From: Fusobacterium sp. SYSU M8D902
GTDB taxonomy: Bacteria > Fusobacteriota > Fusobacteriia > Fusobacteriales > Fusobacteriaceae
DNA: 64,000 nt
Direction: 5' to 3'
NCBI RefSeq assembly: GCF_040199715.1
Contig: NZ_JBEFNA010000007.1
Span: 1 to 64,000, forward strand
This document shows, one piece after another, positions 35,649-43,486 of the stretch (the stretch's first letter is position 1; each line of letters starts with the position of its first letter). The notes beneath the pieces are model-generated. The model ran no database searches, had not been told where the DNA came from, and saw only the letters and a program-made list of their open reading frames with translations. The position numbers and the translations under genes were made by a program.

Positions 35649-36284
35649 CTACTTATTTCTTATTTCTAATAATTTTTTTCTAAATGCTTGAGCAGTTGCT
35701 ATGATCTCTTCATCTGTTCCAGAAGCTAATTTTCCTCCAGCCCCTACTGCTATTACACCATTTTTAAACCATTCTTCCATATTGTCTAAACTAACTCCAC
35801 CAGTAGGCATTATATTTGCATGAGGTAATGGAGCTTTTACAGCTTTTACAAATGAAGGTCCAAAAGCACTTCCAGGGAATAGTTTTATAATATCAGCACC
35901 ATATTGCATAGCTTTTGTCATCTCAGTTATAGTCATACAACCTGGCATATATGGTACTTGATAAAGATTACATAACTTAGCAGTCTCTTTATCAAATCCA
36001 GGTGACACTATAAACTCTGCTCCAGCAAGTATAGCTATTCTAGCAGTAGCTGCATCTAATACAGTTCCTGCACCTATAACCATTTCATTATTTGTATCTT
36101 GCTCTTTAAGAGCTTTTATAACTTCCGTTGCTCCAGGAACAGTATAAGTTACTTCAATAGCTGGTATTCCACCTTTTGTACAAGCCTTAGAGATTCTAAC
36201 TCCCTCAGCTACATTCTCTCCTCTTACTACAGCTACAATTCCTATATCAGCAAGTTTTTCTAATATTTTATATTTTTTTAGCAT
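35649..36284 (-). CDS. eda: KDPG/KHG aldolase
   Basis: The 211-residue class I aldolase shows AIEVTYTVPGA (catalytic Glu), VIGAGTVLDAATA, FIVSPGFD, and the Schiff-base Lys in ADIIKLFPGSAFGP, then IMPTGGV. It splits KDPG into pyruvate and glyceraldehyde 3-phosphate. It starts the two-gene operon, AGGAGG seven bases before the ATG. With kdgK it converts KDG from unsaturated uronates, consistent with the sulfated-glycan genes nearby. Confidence 0.94.
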   Translation of the reverse strand: MLKKYKILEKLADIGIVAVVRGENVAEGVRISKACTKGGIPAIEVTYTVPGATEVIKALKEQDTNNEMVIGAGTVLDAATARIAILAGAEFIVSPGFDKETAKLCNLYQVPYMPGCMTITEMTKAMQYGADIIKLFPGSAFGPSFVKAVKAPLPHANIMPTGGVSLDNMEEWFKNGVIAVGAGGKLASGTDEEIIATAQAFRKKLLEIRNK

Positions 36285-36568
36285 TTCGTTTCCTCCTAAA
36301 AGAAAAATTTTGTTTATTTCTTACTATAAATATATAATAATTTTATCTTAAATTCAAGAAAATAATTCAGCATTAAGTTTTATATATGAAACAAAAAGAT
36401 ACTAGTATATTTTAAATTTCCTCAAATATTGTATAATTTCTACTTTCAAGAAAATATTTTTTTCATATATAAAATTTTTTAGACTATCAAATAATTTTTC
36501 TATAATTTTTTAAAATATGATATAATAGCTGTTGTAAAATCTATTTAATTAAAAAAAGGAGAAGATTT
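36285..36568. promoter_or_regulatory. Divergent control region of eda-kdgK and a secreted protein
   Basis: 284 bases. A perfect 14-base inverted repeat (TTTTATATATGAAA at 36378-36391 and its complement at 36461-36474) flanks about 70 bases that also hold the palindrome ATACTAGTAT near 36400. On the plus strand a TGATATAAT extended -10 (36518-36526) serves the secreted-protein gene; on the minus strand TTGAAT/TATATT with 17-base spacing may serve eda. The repeats could be IclR operators. Confidence 0.5.
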
Positions 36569-37579
36569 ATGAAAAAAAGATTATTAATAGGTTCTATACT
36601 TTTAAGCTTTTCATTATTTGCTCAAGATATCTACAACGAAAGCTTAAAAAAATTAGATATGTTTGAAGTAGTTAACACTTACTCTCAAGAAAAAGTTGAA
36701 AAGAACCTAAAAAACTACAAAAGATTAAAAAAAGAGAAGTTAGATGAATTGATTTCAAAATCTGTACTAGTTGATCTAGGTGCTATTACAATTGATGAAT
36801 TAAATAGTTCTAAGGATATTGAAAACATCTTAAACACATACGTAGATAACTATAAAAACTCTCATCAAAATTATCTTGGAAATGTTTCAGATAAAAATAT
36901 TATTAATAGAATGAACCAACAGTACTCTTCTTTTGAAGTAATCAAAAAAAATCCACTAATTGATAGTTTAAATATAGCTCTATCTAAAGGATTAACAACA
37001 GGATATAATGTTAAAAGAAAAGATGCAGTTACCAATTTTAATCCTGAACTCTCTTTAACTTATGGTCACAATGGTATAAAACATGCTGGACAACTTCTAG
37101 CTCTTATGAAGAGTGAGCATCTTGATGCAAAAGTTCAAATTGAACCTAAAACTTCAGCTTATCTTCATATGCCTGATTGGGGAGAACCAGCTACTCCTAA
37201 TATTGTAATGAAAAATGGACAGATTGTTATCACTCCTCTTGAGTATGATCTACAATTTGAATTTAAAAATAAAGATGAAAAATTACAATTTATAAAACTT
37301 ATTGAAAAGTATGCTAAAAAAGATGAGGTTGATGAAAAGGGACTTATCTTTGATTCTTGGTGGCAACCTTTTATGCAAACAGAAAAAGTTGAAGGTTTTG
37401 AAAAGTTAATTGTCAATATTGCTGAACAAGACGATTATGTTGCTTATGTACTAACTTTACCTGAAAAATCAAATGCCTTAATAAAAGAATTAGCAAAAAA
37501 TAAAAATATAAAATTAAAAACAAAAGAGATCTATGTAAACCCTTCATTTTATAGATTTATGTTGGGAGAGTATAAGTAA
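36569..37579 (+). CDS. Secreted protein of unknown function
   Basis: A 336-residue protein with a clean signal peptide (cleavage near SLFAQ). I recognise no domain. Visible features are a Lys-rich N-terminal half with coiled-coil character (VEKNLKNYKRLKKEKLDELISK), a segment ELSLTYGHNGIKHAGQLLALMKSEHLDAKVQIEPKTSAYLHMPDWG with several His, and FDSWWQPFMQ. The His-rich, acid-rich centre could bind metal or form an active site; this is speculation. AAAGGAG lies before the ATG. It lies between the KDG operon and the sulfatase pair and has its own promoter and terminator. Confidence 0.75.
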   Translation: MKKRLLIGSILLSFSLFAQDIYNESLKKLDMFEVVNTYSQEKVEKNLKNYKRLKKEKLDELISKSVLVDLGAITIDELNSSKDIENILNTYVDNYKNSHQNYLGNVSDKNIINRMNQQYSSFEVIKKNPLIDSLNIALSKGLTTGYNVKRKDAVTNFNPELSLTYGHNGIKHAGQLLALMKSEHLDAKVQIEPKTSAYLHMPDWGEPATPNIVMKNGQIVITPLEYDLQFEFKNKDEKLQFIKLIEKYAKKDEVDEKGLIFDSWWQPFMQTEKVEGFEKLIVNIAEQDDYVAYVLTLPEKSNALIKELAKNKNIKLKTKEIYVNPSFYRFMLGEYK

Positions 37580-37582
37580 ACA

Positions 37583-37621
37583 AAAAAGCTAAGGAGAAGA
37601 AACTCTCTTTAGCTTTTCTAT
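37583..37621. terminator. Bidirectional terminator
   Basis: AAAAAGCTAAGGAG, AAGAAA loop, CTCTCTTTAGCTTTT between convergent genes: ends the secreted-protein gene (plus) and the maturase gene (minus). Confidence 0.85.
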
Positions 37622-37638
37622 CTATTGCTATAAATTAT

Positions 37639-38850
37639 CTAATATATCTTTTCTACTGCCCCTGCAAATAGTTCCCAAGGAATATGTTTTTCCTTAAATT
37701 CCACCATCAAATTTAACCCCGGAGTCATATGTTCAAACATTCTTTGATAAGCTTCACAGAAATAACTTATTCTCTCACCTGATGAATTTAAATTAATAAA
37801 CCTATGTTTTGGACAACCACCATGACATAGTTCAAGCCACTTACACTCTCTACATTTAGAACTGATATCCTGTTTTTTTTGAGATAATTTATCACTTAGC
37901 CCTTCAATCTCATTCAAGTTTAATTCTTGAAAATTTCCAATTTTAAACTGAGATTCTGGATAAACAAAGTGATCACACTGATATAGCATTCCATCACTCT
38001 CTAATGCTATATTACTTCCACCACACTTCTCTCTAAATATGCAAAGAGTTGGTTCATACCCTGAAAATCTTGTTAACAATGAATCAAACATACGAATTGA
38101 GATTTTAGTTATATCCTTTTTTATCCAAACATCAAAAATTTTATTCATAAATTCTGAATAAGCTACTGGATCAACTGAAAAGTCACTCACTCTTGCATTA
38201 AATTCTCTGTCATCTATCCAATTCGGTTTAAAATTTTCATCATTATCCAATGTTTCTACAACTGGAATAAATTGCATAAATTTCGCTCCTATAGATTTAA
38301 GAAATTTGTATGTTTCTAATGGATATTTCACATTAAAATTGTTTACTACTGTAAGAGTATTATATTCAACTCCATACTGTTCTAAATATCTCAATCCTTT
38401 ACTAACTTTTCTAAATGTACTTCCATTGTTCACAGTTCTTCTGTAAATATCGTGAATTTCCTGATCTCCATCAATTGAAATTCCTACTAAAAATTCATGT
38501 TTTTTTAAGAATTTAGCCCATTGTTCATCAATTAATATCCCATTTGTTTGAATGGCATTATGAATCTTTTTACCAAATAATCTTGCTAATTCTTTTTGAT
38601 AGCTAACAACTCCCTTATAGAAATCTAACCCAGCTAATAGTGGTTCTCCACCCTGCCAAGTAAAATATATATCTCTATCTTTACCCTCTGTAACTCTTTT
38701 TTCTATAAATTTTTTTGCTGTTTCTAAATCCATAAACTTAACCTTTTTATTAAGTTCAGAGTGCATAAACTTCTCTTTTTCTAAATAAAAGCAGTATTTA
38801 CAAGCTATATTACATTGAAAACTAGTAGGTTTGATCATGAAATTTAACAT
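37639..38850 (-). CDS. Anaerobic sulfatase-maturating enzyme (radical SAM)
   Basis: About 403 residues from the ATG at 38850, eight bases after GGAGG. The radical-SAM motif is CNIACKYC near residue 13. WQGGEPLLAG and QTNGILIDEQWAKF follow, then a SPASM/twitch region with CIFREKCGG, YQCDHFVYPE, CRECKWLELCHGGCPKHR and a late Cys (FCEAYQRMFE). This is the anSME architecture (AtsB). The enzyme oxidises Ser or Cys of a sulfatase to formylglycine, in the cytosol before export. It is 13-27 bases downstream of a Ser-type sulfatase, its probable client. Confidence 0.95.
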   Translation of the reverse strand: MLNFMIKPTSFQCNIACKYCFYLEKEKFMHSELNKKVKFMDLETAKKFIEKRVTEGKDRDIYFTWQGGEPLLAGLDFYKGVVSYQKELARLFGKKIHNAIQTNGILIDEQWAKFLKKHEFLVGISIDGDQEIHDIYRRTVNNGSTFRKVSKGLRYLEQYGVEYNTLTVVNNFNVKYPLETYKFLKSIGAKFMQFIPVVETLDNDENFKPNWIDDREFNARVSDFSVDPVAYSEFMNKIFDVWIKKDITKISIRMFDSLLTRFSGYEPTLCIFREKCGGSNIALESDGMLYQCDHFVYPESQFKIGNFQELNLNEIEGLSDKLSQKKQDISSKCRECKWLELCHGGCPKHRFINLNSSGERISYFCEAYQRMFEHMTPGLNLMVEFKEKHIPWELFAGAVEKIY

Positions 38851-38877
38851 AATATTTTCCTCCAAAACAAAGTTCTA

Positions 38878-40563
38878 TTATTTAGTAGCAGGTACTTCTT
38901 CAGTTGCTTTAATTAATTGTTCATACTTAGGTAAATTGTTTGCTGTATTAGGTTTTACTGCTTGAGTTGTTAAATAATTTCTCATTTTAGCTTTTAACTC
39001 TTTTACAACATCTGGATGTTTTTCAATTACATTATGAATCTCTTGTGGATCTTTTACTGAATTGTAAAGAGCATATGAATTATCTCCTACATAATAGTGT
39101 AATGTCCAAGTATTATCTCTAACTGTCCATGAGAACTCTGATAGACTCTCCATATATGGGTTTACTGGGTAATAATCAGATTCTCCTGTTACATATTTAT
39201 CATAATCTCTCCAGAAAGGAATATTTATTGGATCCCAGTGGAAGGCTCTAGGTTGTGCCCAGTATAATTCTTTGTGTGGATTTCCTTTAACCTCTTTTTT
39301 CAAGTATGGTAATAAGTTAACTCCATCTATTTTTTCTTTCCACTCTTGTGGAACTTCAATTCCTGCTGCTGCTAAAGCTGTTGGCATATAGTCTATAGTT
39401 GATACCATTTTATTATATTTTCCAGCTTTTAATCCAGCTTTCCATGTTATAAATCCTGGTATATGTACTCCTCCATTAAATGTTTCCCCTTTATTTCCAG
39501 TGAAAATTCCATTCATAGGTAATGGTGCATCTATAACTGATCCATTATCTGAGAAGAACATAATTACAGTATTATCCAATTTTCCATCTTTTTCTAATTG
39601 ATCTATTATTCTTCCTATATTTTGGTCTACTGCATATATAGATTCATAATATTTATCAACTTCTTCATTTCCTGTATTAAAAATTCTATATTTTTCTGGA
39701 GCATGTTGTTCTAGTGGTATGTGAGGTGCATTGTATGCTAGGTAAATAAAGAACGGATCATTTCCTGCAGCTTCTATTCTACCTAATGCTTCATTTGTCA
39801 ATTGATCAGTAATATATCCTTCAGCTGGTACTACTTCTCTATTCTTGAATAAGCTAGGTGAATTATAATATGCTGTTCCTGCAGCATGGAATCCCATAAA
39901 ATAATCAAATCCTCTATTTTGTGGTTGGAAAGGTTCATCACAGAATGTAGTAAAGTTATCATGGTAGTCTCTTGTTTGTTTTTCTTTTGGAACAGGAACA
40001 TTTGTTATTCTTCCTAAATGCCATTTTCCAATAGCAGAAGTTTCATATCCATGATTTTGGAATAACTCTGCTAAAAACTTATGATCTACAGATACTCCAT
40101 CTTGAGCATCATCATTACTATAAATTCCAAATCTTGATGGAAATTCAGAAGTCATAAATCCAGCTCTTGATGGTCCACTAACACCATGACACACAAAGTC
40201 TTGAGTAAGCATAATTCCTTGATCTTGTAACTTTCTCAAATTAGGTGTAGATTTTTTAGCAGCTTCTATAGCTTTATCTACATCCACTTTGTATCTGTCT
40301 GGAATAACTTTCGTAGCCAACACTTTTTTATCAAAAGCCTTTTCATCAAAATTAAGTTGTCCATATCCTAAGTCATCCATTGAAATAATAATTACATTTG
40401 GTTTTCCTTCTGTTTTGTATTCTGTAGGTACAAAACTTTGATTGAATGCTACATTTGTTGCTGTTCCTTTGTCTTTTACATTTGTAGCTGCATAACTTCC
40501 AGTGGCAAATGTTCCTAACAAAAGAAGAGTTAAATACTTAGATCCATTTTTCAAATTTAACAT
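38878..40563 (-). CDS. Exported serine-type sulfatase
   Basis: About 561 residues from the ATG at 40563 (GAGGTGG five bases upstream). A signal peptide (LLLLGTFATGSYAAT) sends it to the periplasm. Metal-binding Asp pair is in ISMDDLGYG; the active-site consensus is SGPSRAG, with Ser in place of Cys at the formylglycine position (about residue 129). IGKWHLG, FLYLAYNAPH-like FIYLAYNAPHIPLEQH and FFSDNGS complete the sulfatase sites. It hydrolyses sulfate esters, probably of host glycans. Because Ser-type sites need anSME, the neighbouring maturase is needed for activity. Substrate unknown. Confidence 0.94.
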   Translation of the reverse strand: MLNLKNGSKYLTLLLLGTFATGSYAATNVKDKGTATNVAFNQSFVPTEYKTEGKPNVIIISMDDLGYGQLNFDEKAFDKKVLATKVIPDRYKVDVDKAIEAAKKSTPNLRKLQDQGIMLTQDFVCHGVSGPSRAGFMTSEFPSRFGIYSNDDAQDGVSVDHKFLAELFQNHGYETSAIGKWHLGRITNVPVPKEKQTRDYHDNFTTFCDEPFQPQNRGFDYFMGFHAAGTAYYNSPSLFKNREVVPAEGYITDQLTNEALGRIEAAGNDPFFIYLAYNAPHIPLEQHAPEKYRIFNTGNEEVDKYYESIYAVDQNIGRIIDQLEKDGKLDNTVIMFFSDNGSVIDAPLPMNGIFTGNKGETFNGGVHIPGFITWKAGLKAGKYNKMVSTIDYMPTALAAAGIEVPQEWKEKIDGVNLLPYLKKEVKGNPHKELYWAQPRAFHWDPINIPFWRDYDKYVTGESDYYPVNPYMESLSEFSWTVRDNTWTLHYYVGDNSYALYNSVKDPQEIHNVIEKHPDVVKELKAKMRNYLTTQAVKPNTANNLPKYEQLIKATEEVPATK

Positions 40564-40572
40564 CAATTCCAC

Positions 40573-40919
40573 CTCTTTTTATTATTTTTATTATTATAGT
40601 CTGTTATTATAATAATACATAATCTATTATATACAGACATATAAAACTAATATAATATATACTAATTCATTTTTTATTTGTTGTCAATATTTGTTTTTTT
40701 ACTTTTCTTTGTATACAAAAAAATTAAAAAATTTGATCTTAATTATTTTTTTAGTGTCAATATATATAGTTTTCTTTTTTGAAAAAATATCTATTTTTAT
40801 TTAAATTTTAAAATTCATATTTTTTTTAAATAATGAATTTTTATTTTTTCAATGTTTTATTCTCTATAAAATATGATAGAATATTATAACAACTTTATTT
40901 CTAACTAGGGGGGGTTATT
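40573..40919. promoter_or_regulatory. Divergent leader region of the sulfatase and a secreted protein
   Basis: 347 very AT-rich bases. On the minus strand TTGACA (40682-40687) and TAGTAT (40659-40664) with 17-base spacing can drive the sulfatase gene. An inverted repeat GTCTGT...ACAGAC (40599-40638) lies in the leader and could be an operator or RNA hairpin. On the plus strand TGATAGAAT (extended -10, 40874-40882) may drive the 40920 gene. No gene is seen. Confidence 0.5.
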
Positions 40920-41486
40920 ATGAAAAAGCTATTTTTCTTTTATTTCATTATTTTTTTTAATATATCTTTTGCTAAATATGAAAAACTCTATAATATTGAA
41001 GTTACAAAAAATAATAGCAACGTTGGAGAAACTATACAGTACTCAACACTTACCCCTAAATTCTCCAAAGATAATAACTATTTTTTTATGCTTAAAGAGA
41101 ATAGAATGTATTTAAACTCTTTTTTAGTTAAAGTTACACATAATGAAATCAATCCTTCAAAACAATTTTTTAATTATTTTGTACTGAGAGTAAAAAAATC
41201 CAATGAAAATAATAATACTATTATTAAAAATACCTTTAGTGAAAATATTAATGAAAATGAAAATATTTTTATTTTTAGTTGCTCTGAAAAAATTACTGAA
41301 AATATATATACTCCTATCTATTTTAATATGTTTTACAGAAATGGTAAAACAGTCAGCATATATAGGCTAGCCAAGAGAGAGGAAGTTAAAAATCTGTTAG
41401 ATTATATAACTAAAAATAACCTTTTAGATGAGGCTGAAAAAAATAGTTTAAAAATATTTCTAAAATATATTGACAAATTCTCATAA
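40920..41486 (+). CDS. Small secreted protein of unknown function
   Basis: A 188-residue protein with a signal peptide (FFNISFAK). The mature part is very rich in Asn, Lys and Ile, with no family recognised. The Asn-rich stretch (KKSNENNNTIIKNTFSENINENENIF) is unusual. AGGGGGGG lies 6-7 bases before ATG. Its end overlaps the -35 box of the tRNA-Leu promoter. Composition is more AT-rich than neighbours, which may hint at a recent or fast-evolving gene. Confidence 0.65.
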   Translation: MKKLFFFYFIIFFNISFAKYEKLYNIEVTKNNSNVGETIQYSTLTPKFSKDNNYFFMLKENRMYLNSFLVKVTHNEINPSKQFFNYFVLRVKKSNENNNTIIKNTFSENINENENIFIFSCSEKITENIYTPIYFNMFYRNGKTVSIYRLAKREEVKNLLDYITKNNLLDEAEKNSLKIFLKYIDKFS

Positions 41487-41498
41487 ATAGTATATTAT
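41470..41498 (+). promoter_or_regulatory. Promoter of tRNA-Leu
   Basis: TTGACA (41470-41475) and TATTAT (41493-41498), 17 bases apart, ending about 17 bases before the tRNA. Confidence 0.7.
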
Positions 41499-41515
41499 AA
41501 ATGAGTAACTAGCGT

Positions 41516-41602
41516 GCCTGGATGGCGGAATGGTAGACGCGACGGACTCAAAATCCGTTTCCTGTTGAAGGAGTGAGGGTTCAAGTCCCTCTCTAGGCAC
41601 CA
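41516..41602 (+). tRNA. tRNA-Leu (anticodon CAA)
   Basis: An 87-base type II tRNA. Acceptor stem GCCTGGA pairs with TCTAGGC; then A73 and an encoded CCA. D-arm GCGGAATGGTAGACGC, anticodon stem-loop ACGGA-CTCAAAA-TCCGT (anticodon CAA, reads UUG), a variable arm CCTGTTGAAGGAG, and T-arm GGGTTCAAGTCCC. Its 3' end abuts the prophage, so it is a likely integration target. Confidence 0.95.
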
Positions 41603-41661
41603 TGAGAACTCACACCCATATTATATGGTTGTAATATATAAAATAAATAATTTTTGAAAAT

Positions 41662-41691
41662 AAGAGGTATGTAATAATACCTCTTTTCTTT
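41662..41691 (+). terminator. Terminator after tRNA-Leu
   Basis: AAGAGGTAT, loop GTAATA, ATACCTCTT and a T-rich tail; 60 bases after the tRNA, therefore possibly of prophage origin. Confidence 0.8.
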
Positions 41692-41735
41692 TCAAATTCC
41701 CTTAAAATCAGTTTTAGACGTTCACTTTCTGTATA

Positions 41736-41763
41736 TTGACATTTGTTAATTATGCAGTATACT
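41736..41763 (+). promoter_or_regulatory. Promoter facing the 3' end of the lysis genes
   Basis: TTGACA (41736-41741) and TATACT (41758-41763) with 16-base spacing on the plus strand. It points toward the holin 3' end and the bidirectional hairpin at 41787-41817, so any transcript would be very short or antisense to holin. Confidence 0.45.
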
Positions 41764-41785
41764 TTTAATGAAAATATATTTATTT

Positions 41786-41818
41786 AAAATAGAGGAAATT
41801 TAACTTCCTCTATTTTTA
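41786..41818. terminator. Terminator of the phage late operon
   Basis: AATAGAGGAA, loop, TTCCTCTATT with T tracts on both strands; it includes the last codons of the holin gene. Confidence 0.85.
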
Positions 41819-42246
41819 CTATCTCTATATTGTTCAAGCATATTCTTTAACTTTTCAGGGATAGGAACTCCACAAATACTTGCATTTTCCAAAATAGAAA
41901 GCCCCTCATTACTTAGTAAAATTCCTATTGTTAAGCTCTTAATGGCAAACTTTCCCTCAAATAATAAATCTATCTGATATGCTAATACAACTACTCCAAT
42001 CATAACCATTTTTTTTAGTAAACCTTTAAATCCAGCCTTACTATTTACCTTTTCAATTATGAAAGCTTTTGCTACTCCTGTTATATAATCAACAGTCATT
42101 AAAACTACTAAACAACTCATCATTTTATCTTCTCCACCTGTTAGTAAGAAAATAAAAGAAATGATAGCTCCAATAGCCAATACTATCTTATTGATAAGGA
42201 GTGTTCCTACATCAATAAATAATTCTATTACTTCTGTTAATGTCAT
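41800..42246 (-). CDS. Phage holin (holin_4_1 / toxin-secretion holin family)
   Basis: The 148-residue protein has three hydrophobic segments and the blocks MTVDYITGVAKAFI, NSKAGFKGLLKKM and ILLSNEGLSILENASICGVPIPEKL, which are diagnostic of phage_holin_4_1 (TcdE/Cph1 type). It forms pores in the inner membrane to release the endolysin. GGGGG is 8 bases before the ATG. It is the last gene of the phage late operon, with a terminator over its end. Confidence 0.92.
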   Translation of the reverse strand: MTLTEVIELFIDVGTLLINKIVLAIGAIISFIFLLTGGEDKMMSCLVVLMTVDYITGVAKAFIIEKVNSKAGFKGLLKKMVMIGVVVLAYQIDLLFEGKFAIKSLTIGILLSNEGLSILENASICGVPIPEKLKNMLEQYRDSKNRGS

Positions 42247-42260
42247 TATGTAATCCCCCT

Positions 42261-42512
42261 TTAGTTTGTAAATAGATAATTTATCATTCTTTCAAAAATA
42301 TTAAACCACCACTCTGTTATAGAAAGCTTTGGAAATATTGAAGCTAGCACACACATTAAGAATACTCCTAACATAATAATTGCAATAACTTTATTGAATA
42401 GATCTAACTTTTTAACTTCTATATCTTGTTGTTTTTCTCCGTTTTTAGATTTTTTAGAAAATAACTCAATCAATTTATTTGTTACACCTCCAATAATAGC
42501 TACTATATTCAT
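42261..42512 (-). CDS. Small phage membrane protein of the lysis cassette
   Basis: About 83 residues from the ATG at 42512 (AGGGG eight bases upstream). A charged linker (KKSKNGEKQQDIEVKK) is followed by one clear transmembrane segment (VIAIIMLGVFLMCVLASIFP). It lies between the endolysin and holin genes, so a role as accessory holin or spanin-like protein is possible. No family is recognised. Confidence 0.65.
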   Translation of the reverse strand: MNIVAIIGGVTNKLIELFSKKSKNGEKQQDIEVKKLDLFNKVIAIIMLGVFLMCVLASIFPKLSITEWWFNIFERMINYLFTN

Positions 42513-42523
42513 ATTTTTCACCC

Positions 42524-42937
42524 CTATTTTAATATCAATTGAAAATGAGGATAATCACTGAAATTTTTCCAATCTCCTCCCCATTCTATATTATATTGTT
42601 TCATTAATTCTCTAGCTGAATCAGCTACTTCTTTAAATATTCTTTTATCCCAGTTGGCTTTATTATTAATTATGACAGCTATATCAAAAGCATATCCTAA
42701 TCCATCAGCTTTTACTTGATGCTTAGATTTAATTTTATAACCATCACATTTAGTTATAATTTTCCCTGGAATAGTTCTTCCTTGTTGATATAATTTATTT
42801 TGTTCTTCTGCTGTTCTAATTCCACAAGTTATAGAAATATCGTGAGGAGTTACTTTTATTAACTCCATAGCAAACTCTTTTAACTTGGGATGTAACCCCT
42901 CTAATCTTTTTAAACTTCTTTGACTGTATTTATACAT
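42524..42937 (-). CDS. Phage endolysin, M15-type L,D/D,D peptidase
   Basis: About 137 residues from the ATG at 42937, eight bases after AAGGAG. Zinc-site motifs of M15C peptidases are present: SKHQVKADGLGYAFDIAVI (His and Asp) and a C-terminal EWGGDWKNFSDYPHFQL (His). Upstream SITCGIRTAEEQNKLYQQGRT fits the family (Ply118/gp-type). It cleaves stem peptides of peptidoglycan. No signal peptide, so release needs the holin two genes downstream. Its start lies just left of recombination site S1. Confidence 0.92.
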   Translation of the reverse strand: MYKYSQRSLKRLEGLHPKLKEFAMELIKVTPHDISITCGIRTAEEQNKLYQQGRTIPGKIITKCDGYKIKSKHQVKADGLGYAFDIAVIINNKANWDKRIFKEVADSARELMKQYNIEWGGDWKNFSDYPHFQLILK

Positions 42938-42971
42938 AATATTCACTCCTTTTTTGTTTTAAAATGTTTGT

Positions 42972-42990
42972 AATTAAAAAATTTCTGTCC
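42972..42990 (+). repeat. Fibre-switch recombination site S1
   Basis: AATTAAAAAATTTCTGTCC, plus orientation; first copy. It codes the start of cassette D and lies just upstream of the endolysin. Confidence 0.92.
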
Positions 42991-43486
42991 TTTCAAAGTA
43001 GGAGATATCTACTTAACTACCAATTCTGAAAATCCAGCAAGTAAATATTTAGGCACTACTTGGCAGAAAATAGAAGGTAGATTTTTACTTGGTACAAGTG
43101 GAAGTGGAAACTCTAAAGCTACTGGTGGTAGTAATAGTAAAATTTTATCTATTGCTAATATTCCAGCACATACTCACCCCATCAATACAGCTGCTCATAC
43201 TCACTCAAGGGGAACTATGGATATTATAGCGGATGGAAGTACTATAGGATATCAGAGTCAAGGTATAAGCGGTGCCTATGAAAAAACAAGTAGAGTAGGA
43301 ACTATTCTTGGAGATAACAACGGAGGAGCACCTATAGTAAATATAAATTTTAGAGGTCAAAAGGGATGGTCAGGTTCTACTTCTCCAGCTAATCCAGTAA
43401 CATCTGTAGGAAATACTGGTAATGGACAGGCTTTAGATATTACACCATCTTACTACACTTGCCATATGTGGCTTAGATTAACTTAA
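42980..43486 (+). CDS. Silent tail-fibre C-terminal cassette D
   Basis: Open from site S1 to the stop at 43486 (168 residues), with no start codon or ribosome site at its head; an internal ATG at 43217 is probably not used. It begins NFCPFKVGDIYLTTNSENPA, close to expressed cassette A, has a PAHTHPINTAAHTHS His block, and ends GNGQALDITPSYYTCHMWLRLT. It overlaps the end of cassette C. It would be expressed after inversion between S1 and S4. Confidence 0.88.
   Translation, partial: NFCPFKVGDIYLTTNSENPASKYLGTTWQKIEGRFLLGTSGSGNSKATGGSNSKILSIANIPAHTHPINTAAHTHSRGTMDIIADGSTIGYQSQGISGAYEKTSRVGTILGDNNGGAPIVNINFRGQKGWSGSTSPANPVTSVGNTGNGQALDITPSYYTCHMWLRLT

Noticed and set aside
43217-43486. Apparent small gene beginning at the internal ATG 43217
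   Set aside because: The frame is open back to recombination site S1 and the product matches the C-terminal part of the fibre, so it is a cassette without its own start.
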